Origin: Saccharibacillus brassicae | Lineage (GTDB): Bacteria > Bacillota > Bacilli > Paenibacillales > Paenibacillaceae | DNA length: 64,000 nucleotides | Reading direction: 5' to 3' | Assembly: GCF_006542275.1 (NCBI RefSeq) | Contig: NZ_CP041217.1 | Location: forward strand, 3,970,501-4,034,500 | Shown: piece by piece, positions 32,913 to 41,141 of the stretch | Numbering within the stretch: the first letter of the stretch is position 1 | Layout of the letters: each line of letters begins with the position of its first letter | The notes under the pieces: model-generated | The model's input: the letters and a program-made list of their open reading frames with translations, nothing else | What the model was told of the DNA's origin: nothing | The model's database searches: none | Program-made: the position numbers and the translations under genes

Positions 32913-34718
32913 TTATTTCCCGAGCTGCCGATCGGCGTAGCCCCGCAGCAGGGCGATACCCTGCGCGATGCGCCGTTCGTCCATCTGCGAATAGCTGAGC
33001 CGGATATGGCGATCCGGCCGCCCGGCCGGGTCGAAGAACGAACCCGGCACGAACGAGACCGTGTCGCCGCCCGGATCGCCTTTGCCGGAGACGAGGCTGA
33101 CGACCGGGCGAGAAGCTGCCGCGGCCGCCGACTTCGCCGACGTTCTCACCGTCTTCACCGCTTGCGACTTCGCCGCCGACTTCACCGTCGTCACCGCTTG
33201 CGGATTCGCCGCGTCCGGTGAGCCGCCCGAAGCGAACCCGCCGGCCGAGGCGGCCAACGCCGCAAGCTTACCGCTTCGACCGCGGCTGTCGCCGGCAGCT
33301 TCTGCGACCAGCCCGGCGGCCTGGCCGTCCAGCGCGTCGGCGAGCAGACGCTCCGGGTCGACGCCTTCCGGCAGTTCGACCCACAGGTTCAGCCCGCCCG
33401 CGGGCGAATGCCACGTCCAGCCCGAGTCTTCCAGCGCATTCTCCATTGCTTCTTTGCGCAGCTGAAGCGCGGTGCGCAGCTTGTGCAGATGGCGGCGCGA
33501 GCGTTCCGACTGGAAATGATGCGCGAACACTTTCTGGTTCAGCAGCGGCGTACCGCCGACGCTGCGCGCTTTGGCGGTGAGCAGGCGCCGCATGAGGTCC
33601 GAACGGGCCGCCAGGCAGCCGATTCGCAGGCCCGGGAAAATATATTTGCTGAAGCTGCGTACGTAAATCGTATTGCCGGCCGTGTCGTAGCTGTACACGG
33701 GCGGCGGGGGCGGGTCCCCGAAATAAACGTCGCGGAACGCATCGTCTTCGACGAGTATGCAGCCGTACGTTTCCGCAAGGTCCGCGAGCTGTTTGCGCTG
33801 TTCGGCGGGTACGCAGCGCCCGGTCGGGTTATGGAAAGTCGGGTTCAGGTAGAACAGGACGGGCCGGTGGCGGCGCATCAGTTCTTCCAGTTCGTCCAGC
33901 CGGTAGCCGTCCGGGTGAATCTCGATCGGCAGCAGCCGCGCGTTGCGGTGCTTGAAGATCTCGATCGCGACGCTGTAGCTCGGCTGTTCCACGAGCACCG
34001 CGTCGCCGGGGCGGACGAGCGCTTCGCAAGTCAGGTGGATCGCTTCCTGCGCGCCGCCCGTGACGAGCAGCTCCTGCCCTTCGGGCACGAATCCGCACGT
34101 CTCGGACAGATAGCGGCGCAGCACGTTCAGCAGCTCGGCGTCTCCGCGCAGCGGCGCATAGGTGCCGAGCACGCGCGGATACAGGTCGAATACGCGCTTG
34201 GCTTCTTCGGCCAGATACGTATTGGGCAGCAGCAGCGGATCGATCAGCGCCTGCGAGAAGTGGTAGCTGCAATCGACGCTGTGCAGCTCGCCGAGCAGCG
34301 TCGGCAGCGGAGGGTCTTCGTTTTCGTCGTCCGAAGCGGCCTCTTCGCCGCTCCGGCGGCGAAAGCCGTCCAGGCTGCCGAAGCCCGCGTCCACGGGCCG
34401 GCGGGACACGGTCAGGTAATAGCCGGACTTCTCGCGCGATTCGAGCAGTCCTTCTTCCTTGAGCAGCCCGTAGGCTTTGTATACGGTCAGCCGGTGAAGG
34501 CCGGTCTCTTCCGAGATGCGGCGTACCGAAGGCAGCTTCTCGCCTTCGATCCAGTCGCCGCGCGCGATACGAATCCGCAGTTCGGCGGCGAGTTCCAGCG
34601 AAGTGGCGAGCGGCAGCGGAAATCCGGGCGACGTGCCGGGCGGCCTGCGGCCTGCCGCGCCGACGGCTTGATCGATCCGGCGCGGTCCGTTCGGGTGAAA
34701 GGAATGATGTTGGGCCAT
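32913..34718 (-). CDS. MocR/GntR-family regulator with aminotransferase domain (PLP-dependent)
   Basis: A 601-residue regulator: GntR winged helix at about 38-105 (LAAELRIRIARGDWIEGEKLPSVRRISEETGLHRLTVYKAYGLLKEEGLL), then a fold-type I aminotransferase domain with TGGAQEAIHLTCEAL, YLNPTFHNPTG and the PLP lysine in YVRSFSKYIFPGLRIG. Family members are usually about 450-490 residues. The extra length is a low-complexity Ala/Ser/Lys-rich insert of about 85 residues (around 475-560, including KSAAKSQAVKTVRTSAKSAAAA) before VSFVPGSFF. It is divergent from an EamA transporter, the classic MocR target arrangement. Confidence 0.92.
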   Translation of the reverse strand: MAQHHSFHPNGPRRIDQAVGAAGRRPPGTSPGFPLPLATSLELAAELRIRIARGDWIEGEKLPSVRRISEETGLHRLTVYKAYGLLKEEGLLESREKSGYYLTVSRRPVDAGFGSLDGFRRRSGEEAASDDENEDPPLPTLLGELHSVDCSYHFSQALIDPLLLPNTYLAEEAKRVFDLYPRVLGTYAPLRGDAELLNVLRRYLSETCGFVPEGQELLVTGGAQEAIHLTCEALVRPGDAVLVEQPSYSVAIEIFKHRNARLLPIEIHPDGYRLDELEELMRRHRPVLFYLNPTFHNPTGRCVPAEQRKQLADLAETYGCILVEDDAFRDVYFGDPPPPPVYSYDTAGNTIYVRSFSKYIFPGLRIGCLAARSDLMRRLLTAKARSVGGTPLLNQKVFAHHFQSERSRRHLHKLRTALQLRKEAMENALEDSGWTWHSPAGGLNLWVELPEGVDPERLLADALDGQAAGLVAEAAGDSRGRSGKLAALAASAGGFASGGSPDAANPQAVTTVKSAAKSQAVKTVRTSAKSAAAAASRPVVSLVSGKGDPGGDTVSFVPGSFFDPAGRPDRHIRLSYSQMDERRIAQGIALLRGYADRQLGK

Positions 34719-34859
34719 GGTCGACTCCTCCTGCTCCGTCTGTGTGATATCGCTATCATAACCGATTCTTTCCTGTTAGGGAACGGAAACTGTTCTGCGC
34801 GAAGCCATCTGTTCTATAGACAGGCTTCTACAATGGAACAAACGGAGGAGGAAGAACAA
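34719..34859. promoter_or_regulatory. MocR/EamA divergent control region
   Basis: CTGTTCT occurs at 34790-34796 and 34809-34815 (19 bp apart), with a related CCTGTTA at 34772-34778. Direct repeats are the usual operator form for MocR regulators. TACAAT (34829-34834) could be the -10 for EamA. Confidence 0.5.
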
Positions 34860-35786
34860 ATGATCATACTCGGCTACTTGACCATGTGCCTGATTTTCGG
34901 GACGACTTTTCTGGCGATCAAGCTTGGCGTCGAAGCCGGCCTCCCGCCTTTTCTCGGAGCGGGCGTGCGCTTTTTTGCCGCCGGCCTGCTGATGATGTTG
35001 TGGATGGCGTTCAGGCGCCGGCTCAGTTTTTCGCTGCTGCTGCGCAAAGAAACGCTGTTGACCGGCTTCGGTCTGACCTTCTGCACGTTCGCGGCGCTGT
35101 ACTGGGCGGAGCAGTACGTCTCTTCGGGGCTCGCGTCGGTGCTGTCGGCGACCGGACCGGCGTTTATTCTGCTGCTGCAGGCCGGCGTGTATCGGATACG
35201 GATTCCGAAGCTTGCGCTTGCCGGCACGCTGATCGGGACGGCCGGCGTGGCGCTGCTGCTGCTGCCGAATTCGGGCGGAGGCGGAGGCCGGATGTGGCTG
35301 ATCGCCGGGCTCGTTATCGTGGCCGGCGAGATCGGCTATGCGAGCGGTGCGCTGCTGGCCAAGCATGCGAGCGCCAAGCTGCCGCAGGCTTCGCCGGTAG
35401 CGCTTAACGCGGCCCAGATGATGCACGGCGGCTGGATGCTGCTCCTGCTGTCGCTGGCCGCGGAGCGCGGTTCCGCCGGCATCTCCGATCTCGCGCCGGC
35501 GCTGCTATCGCTGCTCTATCTGATGCTGGTCGGCTCGATGGCCGGGCATACGCTGTTCTACTGGCTCGTGTCGCGGACACATCCCGTGTTCCCGACGACC
35601 TGGCTGTACGTGTCGCCGTTTATCGCGCTTGCGCTCGGCGCCTGGCTGAACGGCGAACCGCTGCACGCGAATGCGGCGGCCGGCTCGGTCGTCGTGCTGG
35701 CCGGCGTGCTGCTCACGAACATCGAGCCCATTCGCCTCATGCTGCGCACCCGCAAAGCCGCAGCCGGCAAAGGAAGCGGCGGCTAA
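34860..35786 (+). CDS. EamA/DMT-family transporter
   Basis: A 308-residue membrane protein with about ten hydrophobic segments in two EamA repeats (for example IILGYLTMCLIFGTTFLAIKLG at the start and WLYVSPFIALALGAWLNGEPL near the end). ATG 34860 has ACGGAGGAGGAAG upstream; a further upstream in-frame ATG at 34833 lies within the probable promoter. Members export amino acids or other metabolites; the substrate cannot be read from sequence. The adjacent divergent MocR-type gene is likely its regulator. Confidence 0.9.
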   Translation: MIILGYLTMCLIFGTTFLAIKLGVEAGLPPFLGAGVRFFAAGLLMMLWMAFRRRLSFSLLLRKETLLTGFGLTFCTFAALYWAEQYVSSGLASVLSATGPAFILLLQAGVYRIRIPKLALAGTLIGTAGVALLLLPNSGGGGGRMWLIAGLVIVAGEIGYASGALLAKHASAKLPQASPVALNAAQMMHGGWMLLLLSLAAERGSAGISDLAPALLSLLYLMLVGSMAGHTLFYWLVSRTHPVFPTTWLYVSPFIALALGAWLNGEPLHANAAAGSVVVLAGVLLTNIEPIRLMLRTRKAAAGKGSGG

Positions 35787-35816
35787 CCCGGTCCTGCTTG
35801 CCTGCTGAACGCCTGC

Positions 35817-35868
35817 CAAAAAGCACGGACTTTCGGACGATATCGTCCGCGAGCCCGTGCTTTTTGCG
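35817..35868 (+). terminator. Intrinsic terminator after the EamA gene
   Basis: AAAAAGCACGG pairs with CCGTGCTTTTT, enclosing a perfect 16-bp palindrome CGGACGATATCGTCCG. T-run follows directly; can act in both directions. Confidence 0.87.
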
Positions 35869-35973
35869 TTCTTTTTCTACTATAGAACAATCAGGAGAAC
35901 AACTGGCAGCACAACTCGGGAACAAGGAGGAGGCAGCGGCGAATCGACAGCCTGCGCTCCGGATTTTTTGCGC

Positions 35974-36924
35974 TCAGTATTTTTTGGAATAGTCGACCAG
36001 ATTGCGCGGCAGCGTCTCGCCCTGCACGAACGCCCGCAGGTTGTCGAGGAAAATGTCGGCGGCGCGTGCGTCGTAATGGTCCGTGTTGCCCGCGACGTGC
36101 GGCGTAATCACGACGTCTTCGCGCGTCCACAGCGGATGATCTTCCGGCAGCGGCTCCTGTTCGAACACGTCGAGCGCGGCGCCGGACAGGATGCCGGTCT
36201 CAAGCGCTTCGATCAACGCTTCGGTGTCGACGCTTTGGCCGCGGCCCACGTTGACGAACCGCGCTCCTTTTTTCATATAGCCGAAGCTTTCCCGATCGAA
36301 GAAATGGCGCGTCTCGTCGGTCAGCGGCAAAATGTTCACAATCACGTCGCCTTGGGCAAACGCTTCGCGAATACCGTCCGTTGTATACATCTCGTCGATA
36401 TGCTCTTCCGGCCGGCCCGAATGCCGAACGCCGACCGTGCGCATGCCGAACGCTTTGGCGAGCCTTGCCGTGGCCCGTCCGATATGGCCGGTGCCCACGA
36501 TGACCATCGTCAAGCCGGAAATTTCGCCGTACGAGCCGCTTTTCTCCCACTTGCCCCGGGCCTGGCTGCGAATATTGCCGTGCAGATTGCGCGACATGGC
36601 CAGCAGAACGGCGAAGATATGCTCGGAGATCGGAATCGCGTGCACCCCGCCGGCGTTGGTCAGCTGCACATTTTTCTCGGCAAAACGGTCCATCGGGAAA
36701 TAATCGACGCCGGCGGACCACGCCTGCACCCATTTCAGGTTGTCGCTTTCCAGCGCCGCCTGTTCCATTTTGCGATTCCAGCCGACCAGAATATCCGCTT
36801 CGCGGATCTGTTCGGGCGTGACTTCTTTGATCGGAACGCTTTTCAGTTCGTAATCCGGCGCGATCTCGCGGATCTGCCGCACCTGCTCTTCGGGGAATTC
36901 GTATTGGGTCAAAATGATCGGCAT
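35974..36924 (-). CDS. D-2-hydroxyacid dehydrogenase
   Basis: A 316-residue NAD(P)-dependent dehydrogenase. The Rossmann nucleotide-binding site is MVIVGTGHIGRATARLAKAFGM (about 140-161); the catalytic Arg is in FVNVGRGQSVDTEAL, the Glu in LDVFEQEPLPEDHPLW and the His in VVITPHVAGN. It reduces 2-oxoacids to D-2-hydroxyacids or the reverse; which acid is not predictable. Ribosome binding site AGAAGGAGG precedes the start. Single gene, flanked by EamA and YihY genes. Confidence 0.92.
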   Translation of the reverse strand: MPIILTQYEFPEEQVRQIREIAPDYELKSVPIKEVTPEQIREADILVGWNRKMEQAALESDNLKWVQAWSAGVDYFPMDRFAEKNVQLTNAGGVHAIPISEHIFAVLLAMSRNLHGNIRSQARGKWEKSGSYGEISGLTMVIVGTGHIGRATARLAKAFGMRTVGVRHSGRPEEHIDEMYTTDGIREAFAQGDVIVNILPLTDETRHFFDRESFGYMKKGARFVNVGRGQSVDTEALIEALETGILSGAALDVFEQEPLPEDHPLWTREDVVITPHVAGNTDHYDARAADIFLDNLRAFVQGETLPRNLVDYSKKY

Positions 36925-37125
36925 TTCGGGATTCCTCCTTCTGGGTTTGCAAAATCTACCTGTTCATCTTAACAAAGTTTGAACTGGAAATCTTCTTGCT
37001 GCCCGCGAAGGGCGAAGGCCGGGGGAAGAAAACGGGTATAATACGAGTAGGCAAGGAAGCGCGGGGGGAGAAGGCAGGAAAACTTCCCGCGGAAGTTCCG
37101 GCCGAATAACGTTTAAGGAGCACTC

Positions 37126-37989
37126 ATGATCGGAAAATACGCAATGTACGCTTTCGATTTCGGTTACCGTCTGTTTATCCGGATGCGCGACGACGAGGTG
37201 AGCGGGATCGGCGCGCAGCTCGCTTATTATTTGCTGCTGTCTTTTTTCCCGTTTCTGATCTTTCTCGTCACGCTGGTCGGCTACGTCGACTTGTCGATCG
37301 AAGAAATGATGCGCTTGGCGCGCGAAATGGTACCGGGCGCGGCGATGGATACGGTCGAAAGCATTTTGAGCGAAGTGACCCAGGGCGGCGGCGCGCTGCT
37401 GTCGATCGGGATGATCGCGACGCTGTGGACGGCTTCAAGAGGCATCAATGCCGTGATCAAAGGTCTGAACAAAGCTTACGACGTCGAGGAAAACCGCAAA
37501 TTTTGGCAGATTCGCCTCGTCTCGCTGCTGTCCACGCTCGTGCTGGGCGCGGTGCTGCTCGTCAGCGTGCTGCTGCTCGTGTTCGGACGCTGGATCGGCA
37601 CGCAGCTCAACCAACTGCTGAACAATCCGCCGGGATTCGAACGCATGTGGAGCCTGGTGCAGTACAGCATTCCGCTGATCGTGCTGATCGCGGTGTTCAC
37701 GGCGCTGTACTGGATCGCGCCGAACCGGCAGATCCGGCTGCGCGAAGCGATTCCCGGCGCGGTGTTCGCTACGCTCGGCTGGATCGTCACTTCGCTGGCG
37801 TTCTCGTTTTACGTGAACAACTTCGGTAACTTTACCAAAACGTACGGCAGTCTCGGCGGGATTATCATCTTGCTGACGTGGCTGTACCTCAGCTCGATCA
37901 TCATTATGGTCGGAGGCGAAGTGAACGCGACGCTCAAAGCGGGCAAAAGCGATAAGCGGCGCGTGCGGCATACGACGAAAAGGGCGTAA
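37126..37989 (+). CDS. YihY/UPF0761 family inner membrane protein
   Basis: A 287-residue protein with six membrane segments, beginning with a basic N-terminus then IGAQLAYYLLLSFFPFLIFLVTLVGY. RGINAVIKGLNKAYDVEENRKFWQIRLVSL and YGSLGGIIILLTWLYLSSIIIMVGGEVNA are family-specific (PF03631, historically mislabelled BrkB/ribonuclease BN). Function unknown. AAGGAG precedes ATG 37126. ThpR follows 23 bp downstream and may be co-transcribed. Confidence 0.9.
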   Translation: MIGKYAMYAFDFGYRLFIRMRDDEVSGIGAQLAYYLLLSFFPFLIFLVTLVGYVDLSIEEMMRLAREMVPGAAMDTVESILSEVTQGGGALLSIGMIATLWTASRGINAVIKGLNKAYDVEENRKFWQIRLVSLLSTLVLGAVLLVSVLLLVFGRWIGTQLNQLLNNPPGFERMWSLVQYSIPLIVLIAVFTALYWIAPNRQIRLREAIPGAVFATLGWIVTSLAFSFYVNNFGNFTKTYGSLGGIIILLTWLYLSSIIIMVGGEVNATLKAGKSDKRRVRHTTKRA

Positions 37990-38012
37990 CGGCGGGAGGG
38001 GAGGAGGCCGAC

Positions 38013-38738
38013 ATGGAGAACGAACGTGATCTGTTGGAAAAAAGCCCTGTCCGCCCGGGCGACGCATCGGGCGAACCGGGCGAAGAAGGCGAAAAGATCG
38101 AAAAGATCGAAAAGATCGAAAAGATTGAACAGGCCAAAGAGAGCGAATCGGGCGAAGAGGCCGAAACGATCGAAGAAAGCCGGCCGCGGATCTTCGTCGC
38201 GGTCCCGATCGGGGAGCCCGCGGCGGAGACCCTTTTCGACTGGGCGGTTTCGACTTACGGCGCGGGCAGGTTCCGCCGCTGGACGGACGTCCGCGATTAT
38301 CACCTGACGCTGAAGTTTCTCGGCGACGTGGAGAGCGGGAACATCGCGGCGATCGAAGCCGCGCTGCGGGAAGGCTTCGCGCGCGAGACGCCGTTCGCGC
38401 TGCATCTGCAAGGCGCGGGCACCTTCGGCCTGCCCGAAGCGCCGCGCGTGCTGTTCGCCGAGCCGACCGAAGGCTCGGGCGCGCTGGGCCGCCTGGCCGC
38501 GGCGGCGGAAGCGGCGCTTGCGCCGCTCGGCTTCGCGCCGGAGAAGCGCAGCTTCCGCGCGCATTTGACCCTGGCCCGCAAATATGCGCCGGGCCAGGAC
38601 AACTTCGAGCCGTCGCGGCTGCGGACGGCTCCGGCGGTGCCGGCCGGTACGGTGGACCGGGCCGTGCTGTACCGGACGCGGATGCACCGGCGTCCGATGT
38701 ACGAGCGGATCGCGGAATTTCCGCTCGGCGGCCGCTGA
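38013..38738 (+). CDS. thpR: RNA 2',3'-cyclic phosphodiesterase with acidic N-terminal extension
   Basis: A 241-residue 2H phosphoesterase. The two catalytic H-x-T motifs are in YHLTLKFLGDVES (about 96-108) and AHLTLARKYAPG (about 183-194). ThpR opens 2',3'-cyclic phosphates on RNA. The catalytic core begins near residue 58 (RPRIFVAVPIG). The preceding 57 residues are an unusual Glu/Lys-rich tail with four KIE units encoded by a 9-bp tandem repeat. GGGAGGAGG supports ATG 38013; no later start has a comparable site. Confidence 0.88.
   Translation: MENERDLLEKSPVRPGDASGEPGEEGEKIEKIEKIEKIEQAKESESGEEAETIEESRPRIFVAVPIGEPAAETLFDWAVSTYGAGRFRRWTDVRDYHLTLKFLGDVESGNIAAIEAALREGFARETPFALHLQGAGTFGLPEAPRVLFAEPTEGSGALGRLAAAAEAALAPLGFAPEKRSFRAHLTLARKYAPGQDNFEPSRLRTAPAVPAGTVDRAVLYRTRMHRRPMYERIAEFPLGGR
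38091..38126 (+). repeat. 9-bp tandem repeat inside thpR (4 copies)
   Basis: GAAAAGATC is repeated at 38091, 38100 and 38109, with GAAAAGATT at 38118. It encodes EKI/KIE units in the N-terminal extension. Copy changes keep frame. Confidence 0.95.
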
Positions 38739-38768
38739 AGCGCCGGCCGCGCAAAGCGTTCAAACCAA

Positions 38769-38814
38769 AAAGCCCCTGATCGCCTCCGACATAACGGAGG
38801 CAATCAGGGGCTTT
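38769..38814. terminator. Bidirectional terminator between thpR and the anti-sigma gene
   Basis: AAAGCCCCTGAT and GCCTCCG pair with CGGAGGC and ATCAGGGGCTTT (one mismatch) around a 6-nt loop, with A-run left and T-run right. It separates the convergent thpR and RskA genes. Confidence 0.87.
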
Positions 38815-38866
38815 CGTCAAGCATCTATAGGATAGGGCCGCAAATTCCGCGGCCCGTTCGTCGGCG

Positions 38867-39970
38867 TTACCCGTTCAACGCTCCGGTTAACACCATCTGT
38901 CCGCGGGGCTGCTGCCCTTCGGCATCCGGTTCCAGCGTAATGGCGACCATATCGTACTCGTCCGGCTGCATCTTGTACGTCAAAGCGCCGCTGCCGCTGC
39001 CGGACTGGAACGTGCCGGCATTGATCGGCTGTCCGTCTTTGATCAGCCACACCTGATACGCTTCGCTGCCGCTGAGCGCGGGCAGGTCTTCGGCCTGAAC
39101 GACCAGCTGCATCCCGCTCTGGTCTTCGACCATCGCGGCCATGCCGGTTGCGTTCGGGCTGTCTTCGCTTCCGACCAGCGCGACCGTGCGGGCCACCTGC
39201 GCGCCTACGGCCGGCTGCGTGCCGGCGGCGAGCTGCTGCTCCATATCGGCCGTCTGCTGCTGCATGGCCGTCATGTCCGAGCGCATATCGTTCATTTCCC
39301 CGCGCAGCTGGGAAGAGTAGATGCCGAGCAGCACGGCTGCCGCGGCCATGACCGAAGCCACTCCGGCCCATAGTCCCCGTCCCGCGCGGGCACGGGACGC
39401 GCCGATGCGCGTTTCCGCCGGAGCGTCGGCTTCGCTCCTGATCCGCGCGGCCGTCTGTTCCCGCCGCGCATGGCGAGATTCGCCGCGCACGGCCGGCTTG
39501 AGCGCCTGGCCGTCTTCCGGACGCTGCGCGTCCGCCGCGTTCCGGCTGCCGGAACGCTCGTTTCCGGTTGCGGCGCCCAAGACGCCCGCACCGCCATTTC
39601 CGTCGATTCCCCCGAGCTGCTGCGCCTCGCGGCGGGTCTCGTCGACTTCAATGTTCTGCCGCGCCTGTTCAAGCAGGCGCTGCGTTTCGCGTTCGGCCGC
39701 CGCTTTGTCGCCTGCGGCGGACAATCCGCCGCGAGGCGCTTCGCTGCCCAGCACGTTCCCCAGAATTCTTTTCTTCATTCCGGTCGGGGGAGCTGCAGGC
39801 TTTACGGCCAGAGCCAGCATACCGACCGTATCTTTCAGTTCGGCCGTACGCCGTCGTTCGTCGACATCATCGTGCAAAAAGGCTTCGAATTCCGCCATTT
39901 CCGCTTCGTCCAGTCCGCCTAGCGCATAGGCTTCGGCCCAGTCTGTCATGGATTCCTTACGTTCATTCAT
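38867..39970 (-). CDS. RskA-type anti-sigma factor
   Basis: A 367-residue protein: N-terminal anti-sigma-like domain (about 1-60, TDWAEAYALGGLDEAEMAEFEAFLHDD), a long Arg/Glu/Ala-rich linker, one membrane segment (about 196-216, GLWAGVASVMAAAAVLLGIYSSQL) and an extracytoplasmic RskA domain (about 255-367) with AYQVWLIKDGQPINAGTFQSGSGSGALTYKM. Start overlaps the sigma stop (ATGA). It should hold the cognate sigma at the membrane until a signal leads to proteolysis. The linker is longer than usual. Confidence 0.9.
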   Translation of the reverse strand: MNERKESMTDWAEAYALGGLDEAEMAEFEAFLHDDVDERRRTAELKDTVGMLALAVKPAAPPTGMKKRILGNVLGSEAPRGGLSAAGDKAAAERETQRLLEQARQNIEVDETRREAQQLGGIDGNGGAGVLGAATGNERSGSRNAADAQRPEDGQALKPAVRGESRHARREQTAARIRSEADAPAETRIGASRARAGRGLWAGVASVMAAAAVLLGIYSSQLRGEMNDMRSDMTAMQQQTADMEQQLAAGTQPAVGAQVARTVALVGSEDSPNATGMAAMVEDQSGMQLVVQAEDLPALSGSEAYQVWLIKDGQPINAGTFQSGSGSGALTYKMQPDEYDMVAITLEPDAEGQQPRGQMVLTGALNG

Positions 39971-40545
39971 ACTCGCGATTCCCCCCTTTCCGTTTCCGAC
40001 AGCCGCTTATGCAGCTGCTTGAGTGCCAATCTGACCCGGCTTTTGACCGTCCCGAGCGGGATGGAGCAGCGATCGGAGACTTCCTGCTGCGTCAATCCCT
40101 TGTAATAAATCAATTCGATTACCTGCTGCTGTTCGCTGCCGAGCTCGCCGAGGGCGGCCCTGACCGACTCGCCCTGCAGCGTTTGTTCCACGGCAAGCTC
40201 CGTATCGGAGGCCGTATCCACGATTGCGTTCAAATACTCGTCTTCCACGGGAACCGATGCCGCACGCGCGTTACGCCTCCGGAGCATATCGATCGAAATG
40301 TTGCGCGTGAGCGCGAACATCCACGTCGAGAGCTTTCCGTAAGAAGAGTCGTAGCGCTCCGCATTGTTCCAAATTCGAAGGAACAATTCCTGTACCGCTT
40401 CTTCCGCCGCCATCGCATCGTTCAACAGGCGATACGCAAGAGCATACAGGGGCCTTTCGTAGGCATCGTACAATTGTTCGAGCGCTTCCGCATCTTTTCC
40501 GGCGATTTGCCGGATCAGCTGCAGGTCTTCCGATTGTTCATTCAT
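39967..40545 (-). CDS. ECF sigma factor (SigK/RpoE-like) paired with RskA
   Basis: A 192-residue ECF sigma factor; start at 40545 (MNEQSEDLQLIRQIAG) chosen because AAAGGAG lies just upstream; the longer frame to 40704 has no site. Region 2: EEAVQELFLRIWNNAERYDSSYGKLSTWMFALTRNISIDMLRRR. Region 4: LGSEQQQVIELIYYKGLTQQEVSDRCSIPLGTVKSRVRLALKQL. Operon with RskA downstream. A TATAAT -10 is seen on the minus strand at 40576-40581. Confidence 0.92.
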   Translation of the reverse strand: MNEQSEDLQLIRQIAGKDAEALEQLYDAYERPLYALAYRLLNDAMAAEEAVQELFLRIWNNAERYDSSYGKLSTWMFALTRNISIDMLRRRNARAASVPVEDEYLNAIVDTASDTELAVEQTLQGESVRAALGELGSEQQQVIELIYYKGLTQQEVSDRCSIPLGTVKSRVRLALKQLHKRLSETERGESRV

Positions 40546-40575
40546 CCAGGAGCTCCTTTCGATATTCATGCTCCT

Positions 40576-40581
40576 ATTATA
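40576..40581 (-). promoter_or_regulatory. Candidate -10 of the sigma/RskA operon
   Basis: TATAAT on the minus strand, 31 bp upstream of the sigma start codon. No convincing -35 hexamer is seen at standard spacing. Confidence 0.4.
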
Positions 40582-41141
40582 ACGTTCGCAAAATCTTTTG
40601 CTATGGATTACTTGAAAAGCCAATAAATCGGTTACATGCAAAATAAATTTTTTTGGCGTCTTGTCTTTTTTTAAAAAAATCATTTCCATATAAGCCCATA
40701 ACATGAAGCATGGACGAGACGGGAATCGGAACAGGAAGACGAGAGAGCTGGATCAATCTGGGAAAAACCACTCGGCAAACGTGTCGGAAACGTAAAAAGC
40801 CCCTCCCTTTATTTTTGACGTCTACCAGCGGAAATCCTTTTTTTCAGAGACAGACCCAAAACCGCACAGCAGAGCCGAAAAGAGAACCGAAAAAAGAAAC
40901 GGAAAGCAAAAAAGCCCTGGGTTGGGCCCAACCCAAAAATGCCACGAAATGACCCGTTTTATGAAAAAAGATGAAAAGTTGCGTCATTTGCGGTATAATT
41001 GCGTTTGTGCATTTTTTAGTTTTGCCTTTCCTACTATGAATATTACCAAAAAAAGCGAACATGCTTTCGGCAAAAGGCGGATTCAAACCGCATTTGAACG
41101 GTTACATAGGAAGGGAGTATGCCGAGAGCTAGGAGGACATT
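40582..41141. other. AT-rich intergenic region with a 16-bp palindrome
   Basis: No gene is supported in this stretch between the divergent sigma and SleB-like genes. GGGTTGGGCCCAACCC (40919-40934) is a perfect palindrome flanked by A-runs. TATAAT at 40994-40999 may be the -10 for the hydrolase gene downstream, giving a leader of about 140 nt. A-rich short repeats precede it. Confidence 0.5.
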
